This document shows positions 11,509-19,239 of a stretch of 64,000 nt of DNA, in pieces. A program made the position numbers and the translations under genes. The stretch is from the NCBI RefSeq assembly GCF_029946005.1, contig NZ_JAQSDR010000015.1:62001-126000 (forward strand), given 5' to 3'. Every line of letters begins with the position of its first letter. The first letter of the stretch is position 1. Source of the DNA: Aquabacterium sp. Its GTDB lineage: Bacteria > Pseudomonadota > Gammaproteobacteria > Burkholderiales > Burkholderiaceae_C. The notes under the pieces were generated by a model. It did no database searches. It was not told where the DNA came from and saw only the letters and a list, made by a program, of their open reading frames with translations.

Positions 11509-14500
11509 ATGGGCCTGGATTCCATCAAGTCTGAGATCAGCCGCGCATTGGCCGCCGTCATCGGCCAGTGGGGCACCGAGGCCCGGCTCTACTCCCTGTC
11601 AGCCCCCGGCGGTGAAGCAGGCGCCCTGCCCGCCGACCTGATGGTGGAAAGCTTCGTGCTGCACGAGGCCGTCTCCCAACCCTTTGCGCTGTACATCAAC
11701 GCGCTGGTGCTGAATGCCCACGTCCCGCTCAAGCAGCTCACCGCCCGCCCCATCACCTTGCACACCACGCTGGCCGATGGCAGCCGCGCGCGCCGCAGCG
11801 GCTATGTCATGGAGGCCGACTCACTGGATGCCGATGGCGGCTTCGCGCGCAAAGGCCTGTTGGTTCAGCCGTGGATCGCCTTGCTGGGCTACACGCTCAG
11901 CAGCCGGGTCTGGCAAGAAAAATCCTTGATTGAGATCGTCGAAGATGTGTTCGCCGATCACGCCTCCATCGCCGCCTGGAAATGGGATGACGACGTGCCC
12001 AGCCACGTGGCACAAGGCTTGTTTGCCCGCAACGCTGGCCAGCGCTCATATTGCGCGCAGTACCGCGAAAGCGACCTGGATTTTGTGCAGCGCCTGTTGG
12101 CCGAAGAAGGCATTTGCTGGCGCGTTGAAGAAGACGAGTCGGCGCCCGGGGGCCACACCGTGGTCTTCTTCGTCAACAGTGCCCATCAACCGCAAGACGC
12201 CACCAGCGCCACCAGCCTGGGCGGCCAGGGCATCCGCTTCCACCGCAGCGGCAGCCAAGAACAGCAAGACAGCATCCAGGCCCTGGCGGCGATCCGCCAA
12301 CTGGGCACCACCGCCACGGTGGTTCAGGGCTGGGACTACGTGGCCAACCGCGCCATCACCTTTGAGGCGCCCACCCACCACCAATGGGGTGGTGAGCAAG
12401 CCACCAGCCTGCAACACTGGCTCACCAGCTACGACCCCACCGGCGACCACCTCTTTGGCAACCAGGCCGAGGCCCAGTTCACCGCCACGCGCCTGCAAGA
12501 GGCCCACGAGGCGCGCTACAAGACCTGGCTGGGCCGAGGCTCGGTGCGCACCCTGCGCGCGGGCACGTGGATGGCCATCACCCAATCCACGCTGGACCCG
12601 CTGGCCGCGTTCGGCCTGGCGCCCGAAGACAAGGAGTTCTTCGTCACCGCCACCGATGCCATCGGCATCAACAACCTGCCCAAGGACTTGAGCGACGCCA
12701 TCGTGAAGTCCCTGGGGCAGGCCGAGCTGCCACAGCTCAGCATGTCGGTGGATCAGGAGCATGAGGCGGTCGATGCACGCGCCCTGCAGCAACAAGCCGC
12801 CCAGACCGGCTTTGCCTGCCAGTTCCAGGCCCTGCGCCGCAACGTGCCTTGGCGCGCGGTGCTGCTGGACGGCACGGGCCAGCGCCCCCGGCCCCGCCCC
12901 ACCGCGCTGGGCATGCAAACGGCCATCGTGGTGGGCCCGGATGGCCGCACCACCGCCGAGGGTGCCGACGAGCTCTACACCGACAAGCTGGGCCGCGTCA
13001 AAGTCAAGTTCCACTGGCAAGCCAACCCTCATGCCCCACAGCGGGCCAACAGCGACCACAGTTGCTGGCTGCGCGTCATGCAGCGCTTCTCGGGCGCCGG
13101 CATGGGCCACCAATTCCTGCCGCGCATCGGGCATGAAGTGCTGGTGGGCTTTTTGAACAACGACATCGACCGGCCCTATGTCCATTCCAGCCTGTACAGC
13201 GGGCGAGGCGATGGCGGTGTGCCCCGCACCCGGGGCGGCGCCTCTGCGGAGCGCGACACCAGCGCGTTTGCCGATTCCACCGATCACCATCCAAGCGGGC
13301 AGATGAACCTGGTGGGCTCGGGCGGCGGTGGCCACAGCCCAGCCTGGCACGGCGCGGCACCAGGGGCGGCGACCGAAGGCGCCGAAGGCCAGAACAACGC
13401 TGCCGCATTGAGTGGCGTCAAGAGCAAGGAATTCGGCGGACAGGGCTACAACCAGAAAGTGTTTGACGACACACCCAAGCAAGGCCGACTGTTGCTGCAC
13501 ACCACGCAGGCCCAGACCTGGCTGCAAATGGGCCACCTGCTGCACCAGGCCGACAATCACCGGGGCAGCTTCCGAGGGCTGGGTTTTGAGCTGAGGACGG
13601 ATGCCTGGGGCGGCCTGCGTGCCGTTCGCGGCGTGATGCTCAGCACCTACACCTTGAACAAGGGGCTGGGCCAGACGGCTGAAGGTGCAGGCGACAACGC
13701 AGCCGGTATCGCGCTGGCCAAACAGATGCAGCAGTTGGCCAGCACCTTCCACCAGGCGGCGACCACGCACCAGACCGTGGGCTTGGCCAGCGCAGCAGGC
13801 AGCACCGGCGCCGGGCAAAGCGCCCTGAACGATCAACTGGCCCCCGCAGCGGCCTTGACCAAGAGCATGAGCGGCATGGTCAGCCACACCAGCTTGCCCG
13901 GCGCCAGCGCCGATGCCGCCAGCAAGAACACCCGCACCGGCCAAGGCCAAGTGCCCCACATGCTGGACCCCAACATCGCCATCGTTGGCAAGGCCGGTGT
14001 GGGCATCACGGCGGGGCAAGATCTGCACCTGAGCAGCAACGACACCACCAGCATCGCCAGTGGGCAGGACACGCATTGGGCCGTGGGTGGGCAAATGCGC
14101 GTGCACACAGGCCAGGCCATCGGGATCTTGGCCGGGGCAATTCAGCCCGGCACCGAGGCGGCAGGCAAGGGGTTGACCATGATCGCGGCGCAAGGGCCGA
14201 TTGACTTGCAGGCACAGCATGGGCCCGCGCAGATCGCGGCCAAGGACACGCTGGAGATCAAGACGGCCAATGGCGTGATTCAGATCGCCGCAAGCAAAAG
14301 GCTCGTGCTGGCCGTGAGCGGCGGGGCCAGCCTCACCATTGACAACGGCAACTTCAGCGCGCAATGCCCCGGCAAGATCACCGTGCAGGCTGGGCAGAAG
14401 TCGATGGTGGGGGGCGGGACCATGACTTGGGCGATGCCCGAGATGCCGCACAGCGTCTGCGTGTCGTGCCTGTTGAACGCCGCCAAGTCAGGCTCACCAT

Positions 14501-14517
14501 TCGCCAAACGCGGTTAA
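11509..14517 (+). CDS. vgrG: Type VI secretion spike protein VgrG
   Basis: VgrG trimers form the tip of the T6SS tube and deliver effectors bound to or fused with them. The 1002-aa product has an N-terminal gp27-like region, a gp5-like OB region near residues 475-570 (DELYTDKLGRVKVKFHWQ; LPRIGHEVLVGFLNNDIDRP), a Vgr-specific domain starting near 657, and a DUF2345 repeat domain at roughly 830-960. The C-terminus, PHSVCVSCLLNAAKSGSPF, is the normal VgrG end, so no toxin domain is fused. It starts a tight cluster with DUF4123, DUF3304 and DUF2235 genes. No T6SS core gene is present, so this is an orphan vgrG. Confidence 0.95.
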   Translation: MGLDSIKSEISRALAAVIGQWGTEARLYSLSAPGGEAGALPADLMVESFVLHEAVSQPFALYINALVLNAHVPLKQLTARPITLHTTLADGSRARRSGYVMEADSLDADGGFARKGLLVQPWIALLGYTLSSRVWQEKSLIEIVEDVFADHASIAAWKWDDDVPSHVAQGLFARNAGQRSYCAQYRESDLDFVQRLLAEEGICWRVEEDESAPGGHTVVFFVNSAHQPQDATSATSLGGQGIRFHRSGSQEQQDSIQALAAIRQLGTTATVVQGWDYVANRAITFEAPTHHQWGGEQATSLQHWLTSYDPTGDHLFGNQAEAQFTATRLQEAHEARYKTWLGRGSVRTLRAGTWMAITQSTLDPLAAFGLAPEDKEFFVTATDAIGINNLPKDLSDAIVKSLGQAELPQLSMSVDQEHEAVDARALQQQAAQTGFACQFQALRRNVPWRAVLLDGTGQRPRPRPTALGMQTAIVVGPDGRTTAEGADELYTDKLGRVKVKFHWQANPHAPQRANSDHSCWLRVMQRFSGAGMGHQFLPRIGHEVLVGFLNNDIDRPYVHSSLYSGRGDGGVPRTRGGASAERDTSAFADSTDHHPSGQMNLVGSGGGGHSPAWHGAAPGAATEGAEGQNNAAALSGVKSKEFGGQGYNQKVFDDTPKQGRLLLHTTQAQTWLQMGHLLHQADNHRGSFRGLGFELRTDAWGGLRAVRGVMLSTYTLNKGLGQTAEGAGDNAAGIALAKQMQQLASTFHQAATTHQTVGLASAAGSTGAGQSALNDQLAPAAALTKSMSGMVSHTSLPGASADAASKNTRTGQGQVPHMLDPNIAIVGKAGVGITAGQDLHLSSNDTTSIASGQDTHWAVGGQMRVHTGQAIGILAGAIQPGTEAAGKGLTMIAAQGPIDLQAQHGPAQIAAKDTLEIKTANGVIQIAASKRLVLAVSGGASLTIDNGNFSAQCPGKITVQAGQKSMVGGGTMTWAMPEMPHSVCVSCLLNAAKSGSPFAKRG

Positions 14518-14520
14518 GCC

Positions 14521-15426
14521 ATGAGCCACGAACCCATTTCCCAACCACCGCAACCCACCAGAGAGGCGCTGCAAACCTTGCCCGCCTGGGTGGAAGCGCA
14601 AGCCGCCAACACAGCGGTCTACGCGCTCATCGACATGGCTGCCATGCCATCCGACTTGCCCGTTCCGCGGGCCCTGCAAGAAATCCGCGCAGCCGGGGCC
14701 GTGTCTGTGCTGGCTGATGCAAGACCCCAGGCCGAACTGGCGACCCCATGGCTGCTGCCCTTGACGGGCCAGGGCCACCAAAGTCTGAACAGGCCACTGC
14801 TGACCAAAACGCTGGATTGGGCGCTGCGTGGGCCATGTGTCACCTGGGTTTCGAGTTCACTGTCTGCGGCCCAGTTGGCAGAGCGGTTGCGCCAGCGCAC
14901 CGAGGCCATGTTGCCGCAAAACCAACCCGTCTTGCTGCGTTGCTACGACCCACGTGTGTTGCCCGAGTTGCACAAAGCTCTGTACCCCGAGCAGGCCAGC
15001 CGCTACTGGGCTTTGGGAAACGCCTGGGCCTACTTTGACCGGGCTCAGCAATTGGGGCTCATCACTTTGAGCCCCCCATCTGACATCGACGTGTTCGAGG
15101 GCCCCTTGAGCCTTGATCAAGGCCAATTCGAGGCCCTGCTGGATGCCTCAGAGGTGGACAGCGTCATGCCGGAGTTGGCGCGTGAAGCCACCGACGCCTT
15201 TCTGACTTTGCCCCCAGACCAGCGCGCCAGCTTCACACAGCGCTGCCTGAAGCTGGCCGACGAATGGCGAGTTCAAGCTTTTGGCCAAAGGGTGATGGTG
15301 GGCGTGCTGGCCTTGCAGTTGGGCGAAGGCTTCCATCAACAGAAATCCTGGGCACCGTGGATTGCCCAACTCGCCCAAGGCAAAATTGACTTGATTCAGA
15401 CAATTGAAGGGGCCACGACCGAATGA
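14521..15426 (+). CDS. DUF4123 T6SS effector adaptor/chaperone
   Basis: The 301-aa protein matches the DUF4123 (Tap/TEC-type adaptor) family in size and organisation: an N-terminal ALIDMAAMP block, the LLRCYDPRVLPELHKAL block in the middle, and a helical C-terminal half. Such adaptors load a cognate effector onto its VgrG and are not secreted themselves. It lies 3 bases after vgrG and overlaps the next gene by 4 bases (ATGA), which links VgrG, adaptor and downstream effector into one transcription unit. Confidence 0.85.
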   Translation: MSHEPISQPPQPTREALQTLPAWVEAQAANTAVYALIDMAAMPSDLPVPRALQEIRAAGAVSVLADARPQAELATPWLLPLTGQGHQSLNRPLLTKTLDWALRGPCVTWVSSSLSAAQLAERLRQRTEAMLPQNQPVLLRCYDPRVLPELHKALYPEQASRYWALGNAWAYFDRAQQLGLITLSPPSDIDVFEGPLSLDQGQFEALLDASEVDSVMPELAREATDAFLTLPPDQRASFTQRCLKLADEWRVQAFGQRVMVGVLALQLGEGFHQQKSWAPWIAQLAQGKIDLIQTIEGATTE

Positions 15427-16034
15427 GTACCCAAGCGGATTGGCATGAGACCTTGCGCCATCGATTTCAGATGGCCAGCGCCAGCGTGATGAGCGCGCTG
15501 CTGCTGGGCTGCGCACAAGCTGGACCGCCTGCAGCCAGCACGGCCGCCGTCATATTGGGCGAGCCTCAATCGTTGCTGATACAGGGGTACAACTACACCG
15601 ATGACTACATTGACAGCTTCACGGTCAATGGGCAGGGAGGGGGCAACATCTTTGTCAGTGGACCATCTTCTGGCGGCGGAAAATCTGTGTGCTGCGCCTC
15701 TTACCAACCCGGCACGGCACTGCCCATCAAGCTGAAAGTGCGATGGGTGGGTGGGTACTGCATGGAGTTTGAAACCAGCATATATGGCAGAAAGAATGCC
15801 TATCGCAAAGGCCTGTGGCGCGAAGCCGAGGCCCAAGCCGTGGATCTGTCCAATGGCAAGCCAAAAGCCCTGGAAGTTCATATCTATCCCGATGGCCATG
15901 TCGAGGCAGCCGTTACGCAAGGGCACTCGTCACCTCGACTAATTTTGCCTGAAGACGACAGAGGCGAACGCCCTGGCGTTACCCACAACTACCTCAACTG
16001 CACCCATGATCAACTCAAACAATCACGGCAGTAA
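15423..16034 (+). CDS. DUF3304 lipoprotein, candidate T6SS immunity protein
   Basis: The 203-aa product has a hydrophobic N-terminal stretch ending in the lipobox LLLGC, so it is probably lipid-anchored facing the periplasm. The mature part shows the DUF3304 features GYNYTDDYIDSFTVNGQGGGN and GGGKSVCCASYQPG. DUF3304 genes commonly sit beside Tle1-type phospholipase effectors, and periplasmic lipoprotein immunity proteins are known for such effectors. Neutralisation of the adjacent effector is therefore inferred. The start overlaps the DUF4123 stop by 4 bases; an internal ATG at 15471 would give a more typical signal length. Its 3' end overlaps the effector gene by 29 bases. Confidence 0.8.
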   Translation: MSTQADWHETLRHRFQMASASVMSALLLGCAQAGPPAASTAAVILGEPQSLLIQGYNYTDDYIDSFTVNGQGGGNIFVSGPSSGGGKSVCCASYQPGTALPIKLKVRWVGGYCMEFETSIYGRKNAYRKGLWREAEAQAVDLSNGKPKALEVHIYPDGHVEAAVTQGHSSPRLILPEDDRGERPGVTHNYLNCTHDQLKQSRQ

Positions 16035-17955
16035 GGCCACGGGTGCATCGGGGCCTTCGCTCAAACAAAATTTAACCGCGTTGATGGCCAGCGCGTCGGC
16101 CAGCGAAACCTTGTCGGCTCCGGTGTCGCTGGCTCCGCGCGCACCCGATTGCGCATTGAGTCTCGCAGATCAGGCCAGGTCTCTTCAATGCAAGCTGAGC
16201 GATCGGCCGCTGCCGCATACCTGCAAAATTGTTCTCAAGGTCGGTTTCTTTTTTGACGGGACAGGCAACAACCATGATGCAGACCTCGGCACTGACGAAC
16301 ACTCCAATGTAGCGCGGCTTTTTCGTGGCTATCCAAAGGACAGGCCTGAACAGGGCTTGTACGCTCACTACATCCCCGGCCTGGGCACCTACTTCCGCGA
16401 CATCGGTGACATCGGCGATGACGACGGCGCCGCTTTCGCCAAGTACGGCGATGCCCGGCTGGACAAAGCCATGCAATGGCTGGACGACACGGTGGCCAAG
16501 CACCCCGCCGACAAGATCGAGGCCATCCAGGTGTCGGTCTTCGGCTTCTCACGCGGGGCCACCCTGGCGCGGGCATTCGCCCGCCGTGTTCAGTCACGCT
16601 GCGATCTGGATCCAGCCGACACCACCCAACACCTTTGGCGCAGCGTCAACAAGCCACTGGCCATCCAGTTCCTCGGCTTGTTCGACACGGTGGCCTCTGT
16701 CGGCATCCCGGCCAGTGCAGGCATCGGCTCCTTGTTCCTCGCCAGGCAGTGGTCCGACCTGGAGCCCCAGCTGGAGCGTCGGCGCACCAGCACGTTCAGC
16801 GGCCTGGCCGCACAGGCCTTTGGCCAGCAACCTGGCGCCGACCCTACCCCCGGATGGTGGGACGGCCACATGGGCTGGGCCAAAAACCTGCGGGTGCCAC
16901 CCTTGGTGAAGCGCACCGTGCACCTGATGGCCATGAACGAGATCCGCAACTCTTTCCCGCTGGACACCATCTGGGACGGCCACCAACTGCCCGACAACGC
17001 CGAAGAGATCGCCTATCCCGGCGCGCACTCCAATGTGGGCGGGGGCTACCGCCCAGGCGAAGGTGGCAAGAGCACCACCCGTGGCTTGATGCTCAGCAAA
17101 ATCCCACTGCGCAAGATGTACGACGAAGCCGTGCTGGCAGGCGTGCCCCTGCTGCCACTGGACACCGCCTCGGTCAAGGCCGACTTCGAGTTCGACCCCG
17201 AACTTCAGGAGCGCTTCAACCAGACCCTGGCCAAAGCGGGCGTGCAAGCCGGGCGCCTGGGCGAGGCCTTGCTGGCGCACAACCGCTTGTACCTTCGCTG
17301 GCGGTTTCGCAAGATCAAGCTAAAGCTCCGGGCAAAGGATGTGGTGGGCATCAACGCCCAAGAGGCCCGGTTCAAGCAGGAAACGCAAGAACTCAAGGCC
17401 CGGGAATCGGCCTTGGAGAACGACCCCGAACGGCAGGCCGCCGCGCGCGAGATGAACAACAGGAAAGACGAGTGGGCCCAGGCCACACAACGGGCGCCGG
17501 GTTTTTCACATCAGGCGCAGCAGAAAGCCTACCTCGAAGCCAAGGCGAAGTTCAACGCACTGAACGACCCCTACCTTCGCGAGCGCGCCAAGCTGCGCAC
17601 CATGCCCAGCCACGGCGGCGAGCTGGTCGGCAACCTGGATGCCTATGACCGCCAGTTGATGAAGGACGTGGCCCACCTCAAGGAACACGCCAAGACGACC
17701 AAGGCCAAACTCAGGCCCCATTACGCCGGACTGATCGAGGCGCACGATGATGAGTTCGAACGCGACAAGGGCCTCACCGATCCACTGGTCATTGACTTCT
17801 TCGATTCGTTCGTGCACGACTCGCTGGCGGGTTTCGCCAAGGATGTGACCCTGCCTTCAGACCCGCGATGCTGCTACATCGGTGGCGACGACGAGCTCAA
17901 GTACGCCGACAACCGCCGCATGCGGGAGCGCGGGACATCGGCCCCGCGTGCTTGA
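16006..17955 (+). CDS. DUF2235 / Tle1-like T6SS phospholipase effector
   Basis: The 649-aa protein has an alpha/beta-hydrolase domain of the DUF2235 type, which includes the Tle1 phospholipase effectors that attack target-cell membranes. Visible motifs are FFFDGTGNN near residue 79, nucleophile Ser182 in GFSRG, Asp227 in FDTVASVG, and His341 in PGAHSNVGGGY. Many relatives have Asp where Asn343 stands. After the catalytic His there is a long Lys/Glu/Ala-rich stretch (about 430-580), probably coiled coil, then VIDFFDSFVHDSLAGF near the C-terminus. No signal peptide is seen, as expected for T6SS delivery. The linked vgrG, adaptor and lipoprotein support an effector role. Confidence 0.87.
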   Translation: MINSNNHGSKATGASGPSLKQNLTALMASASASETLSAPVSLAPRAPDCALSLADQARSLQCKLSDRPLPHTCKIVLKVGFFFDGTGNNHDADLGTDEHSNVARLFRGYPKDRPEQGLYAHYIPGLGTYFRDIGDIGDDDGAAFAKYGDARLDKAMQWLDDTVAKHPADKIEAIQVSVFGFSRGATLARAFARRVQSRCDLDPADTTQHLWRSVNKPLAIQFLGLFDTVASVGIPASAGIGSLFLARQWSDLEPQLERRRTSTFSGLAAQAFGQQPGADPTPGWWDGHMGWAKNLRVPPLVKRTVHLMAMNEIRNSFPLDTIWDGHQLPDNAEEIAYPGAHSNVGGGYRPGEGGKSTTRGLMLSKIPLRKMYDEAVLAGVPLLPLDTASVKADFEFDPELQERFNQTLAKAGVQAGRLGEALLAHNRLYLRWRFRKIKLKLRAKDVVGINAQEARFKQETQELKARESALENDPERQAAAREMNNRKDEWAQATQRAPGFSHQAQQKAYLEAKAKFNALNDPYLRERAKLRTMPSHGGELVGNLDAYDRQLMKDVAHLKEHAKTTKAKLRPHYAGLIEAHDDEFERDKGLTDPLVIDFFDSFVHDSLAGFAKDVTLPSDPRCCYIGGDDELKYADNRRMRERGTSAPRA

Positions 17956-18022
17956 GGACGCGACGGCCATTTAGGCACCTGTGCATGCCGCTTGCACTTC
18001 GCAAACATGCGACCATTGGCGC

Positions 18023-18766
18023 ATGAACGCCGTCACGCCCACCCCACTCGCGGACCTGCCCGCCCAACTGCACACCCACGGCTGGGCCTTGCTCAGCCCT
18101 GCGGACCTGCTGCCCTCATTGCAAATGAGTGAAGCCAATCTGGAACCCCTGCGCAGCACCTGGAACCACCTGCCTGCCGATCCACATCTGCGCGACGGTG
18201 GCCACTACCGCTTTCGGCGCCACAGCTGCTACGTGCTGGACAACGTCCAAGGCGAGCTGATCCAGGCGCCGCACCGCGCCCACTGGCAGCCCATCACTTA
18301 CAACGCGCTGCACGGCGGCTTTGAACGCTGGTTCGAGCCCATCGAGGCCGATGTCGGTCAGCACCCCGCCTGGCGCGGTCTGTTGACCTTACTGGGTCAG
18401 CAGTTCAACGCCGCCAAGCCGGTCGCCCAGTGGTTCATTGAGGCGCACCAGTTCCGCGTGGACACGGCGGGTGGCATTGGCCGCCCCACTCCCGAGGGCG
18501 CCCACCGAGATGGCGTCGATTTCGTGGCGGTCGTGATGGTGGGACGCCACCAGGTCAAGGGTGGCGAGACGCGCGTCTTCGAGGCCGACGGCCCCCACGG
18601 CGTGCGCTTCACCCTGAACGAGCCCTGGAGCGTGCTGTTGCTGGACGACGCCCGCGTGATCCACGAATCCACCCCCATCCAACCCCTGGGCGAACACGGC
18701 TGGCGCGACACCCTGGTGCTGACCTACCGCGCCGACGGCTTCCAAGGCCCCAACGCTTACACTTGA
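18023..18766 (+). CDS. 2-oxoglutarate/Fe(II) dioxygenase family protein
   Basis: The 247-aa product matches the 2OG-Fe_Oxy_2 family (PF10014-like), which includes free amino-acid hydroxylases. The metal-binding H-x-D appears in EGAHRDGVDF and the distal His in DDARVIHESTP; the following Arg in GWRDTLVLTYR is positioned to bind 2-oxoglutarate. ATG 18023 is preferred over an upstream in-frame ATG at 17981, which adds an atypical N-terminus. The DUF2946 gene starts 5 bases after its stop. The substrate is unknown. Confidence 0.82.
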   Translation: MNAVTPTPLADLPAQLHTHGWALLSPADLLPSLQMSEANLEPLRSTWNHLPADPHLRDGGHYRFRRHSCYVLDNVQGELIQAPHRAHWQPITYNALHGGFERWFEPIEADVGQHPAWRGLLTLLGQQFNAAKPVAQWFIEAHQFRVDTAGGIGRPTPEGAHRDGVDFVAVVMVGRHQVKGGETRVFEADGPHGVRFTLNEPWSVLLLDDARVIHESTPIQPLGEHGWRDTLVLTYRADGFQGPNAYT

Positions 18767-18771
18767 GGCCC

Positions 18772-19176
18772 ATGGTCTTCACACGCCTTCACCGCCGCTG
18801 GACTGCCTGGCTCGCCCTCTGCGCGATCCTGATGGGTGCGCTCGCGCCCACGGTGTCGCATGCCATGCGGGCCTGGTCGCATTCGCCCATCAGCTGGGTC
18901 GAGGTGTGTTCCAGCACGGGCAACAAGCTGATCGCCATGACCACCTCTGACCGGGCTGATCCCAGTGGCGGCCTGCCCAGTGGTGAGCACGCCGGTGAGC
19001 ACTGCCCTTTCTGCCTGGTGCATGCGCACGATGCCGCCATGCTGCCTGCCACGCCCGCCGTGATGGCCTTGAGCACGCCCATCACCGACGAGCTGCCTTT
19101 CCTGTTCCTGCACGCCCCACGCAGCCTGTTCGCGTGGGCACCCTCGCAAGCGCGCGCGCCGCCCACTTCAGTCTGA
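18772..19176 (+). CDS. DUF2946 small secreted protein
   Basis: The 134-aa protein begins with a basic stretch and a hydrophobic signal segment ending near TVSHA. The mature part carries a Cys/His cluster, EHAGEHCPFCLVHAHDAAML, typical of DUF2946 and suited to metal binding. An in-frame TTG nine bases upstream overlaps the previous stop and is less likely than ATG 18772. DUF2946 genes often neighbour TonB receptors implicated in copper handling, and here one follows directly. A metal-related periplasmic role is therefore inferred, not shown. Confidence 0.75.
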   Translation: MVFTRLHRRWTAWLALCAILMGALAPTVSHAMRAWSHSPISWVEVCSSTGNKLIAMTTSDRADPSGGLPSGEHAGEHCPFCLVHAHDAAMLPATPAVMALSTPITDELPFLFLHAPRSLFAWAPSQARAPPTSV

Positions 19177-19239
19177 TCCGCCCCTGAGCACCGCCCGGCC
19201 TTGGCCCGGGCGAACCCGATCCGACCTGGAGTTTCAAAC

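Noticed and set aside
12046..14451. 801-codon minus-strand open frame opposite vgrG
   Set aside because: Mirror of a GC-rich coding gene; composition is Gly/His/Ala-rich and no domain is seen.
19192..19212. GC-rich hairpin before the first TonB receptor as a riboswitch or terminator
   Set aside because: A 7-bp stem without a T run and without cobalamin or other riboswitch landmarks; too common in GC-rich DNA.
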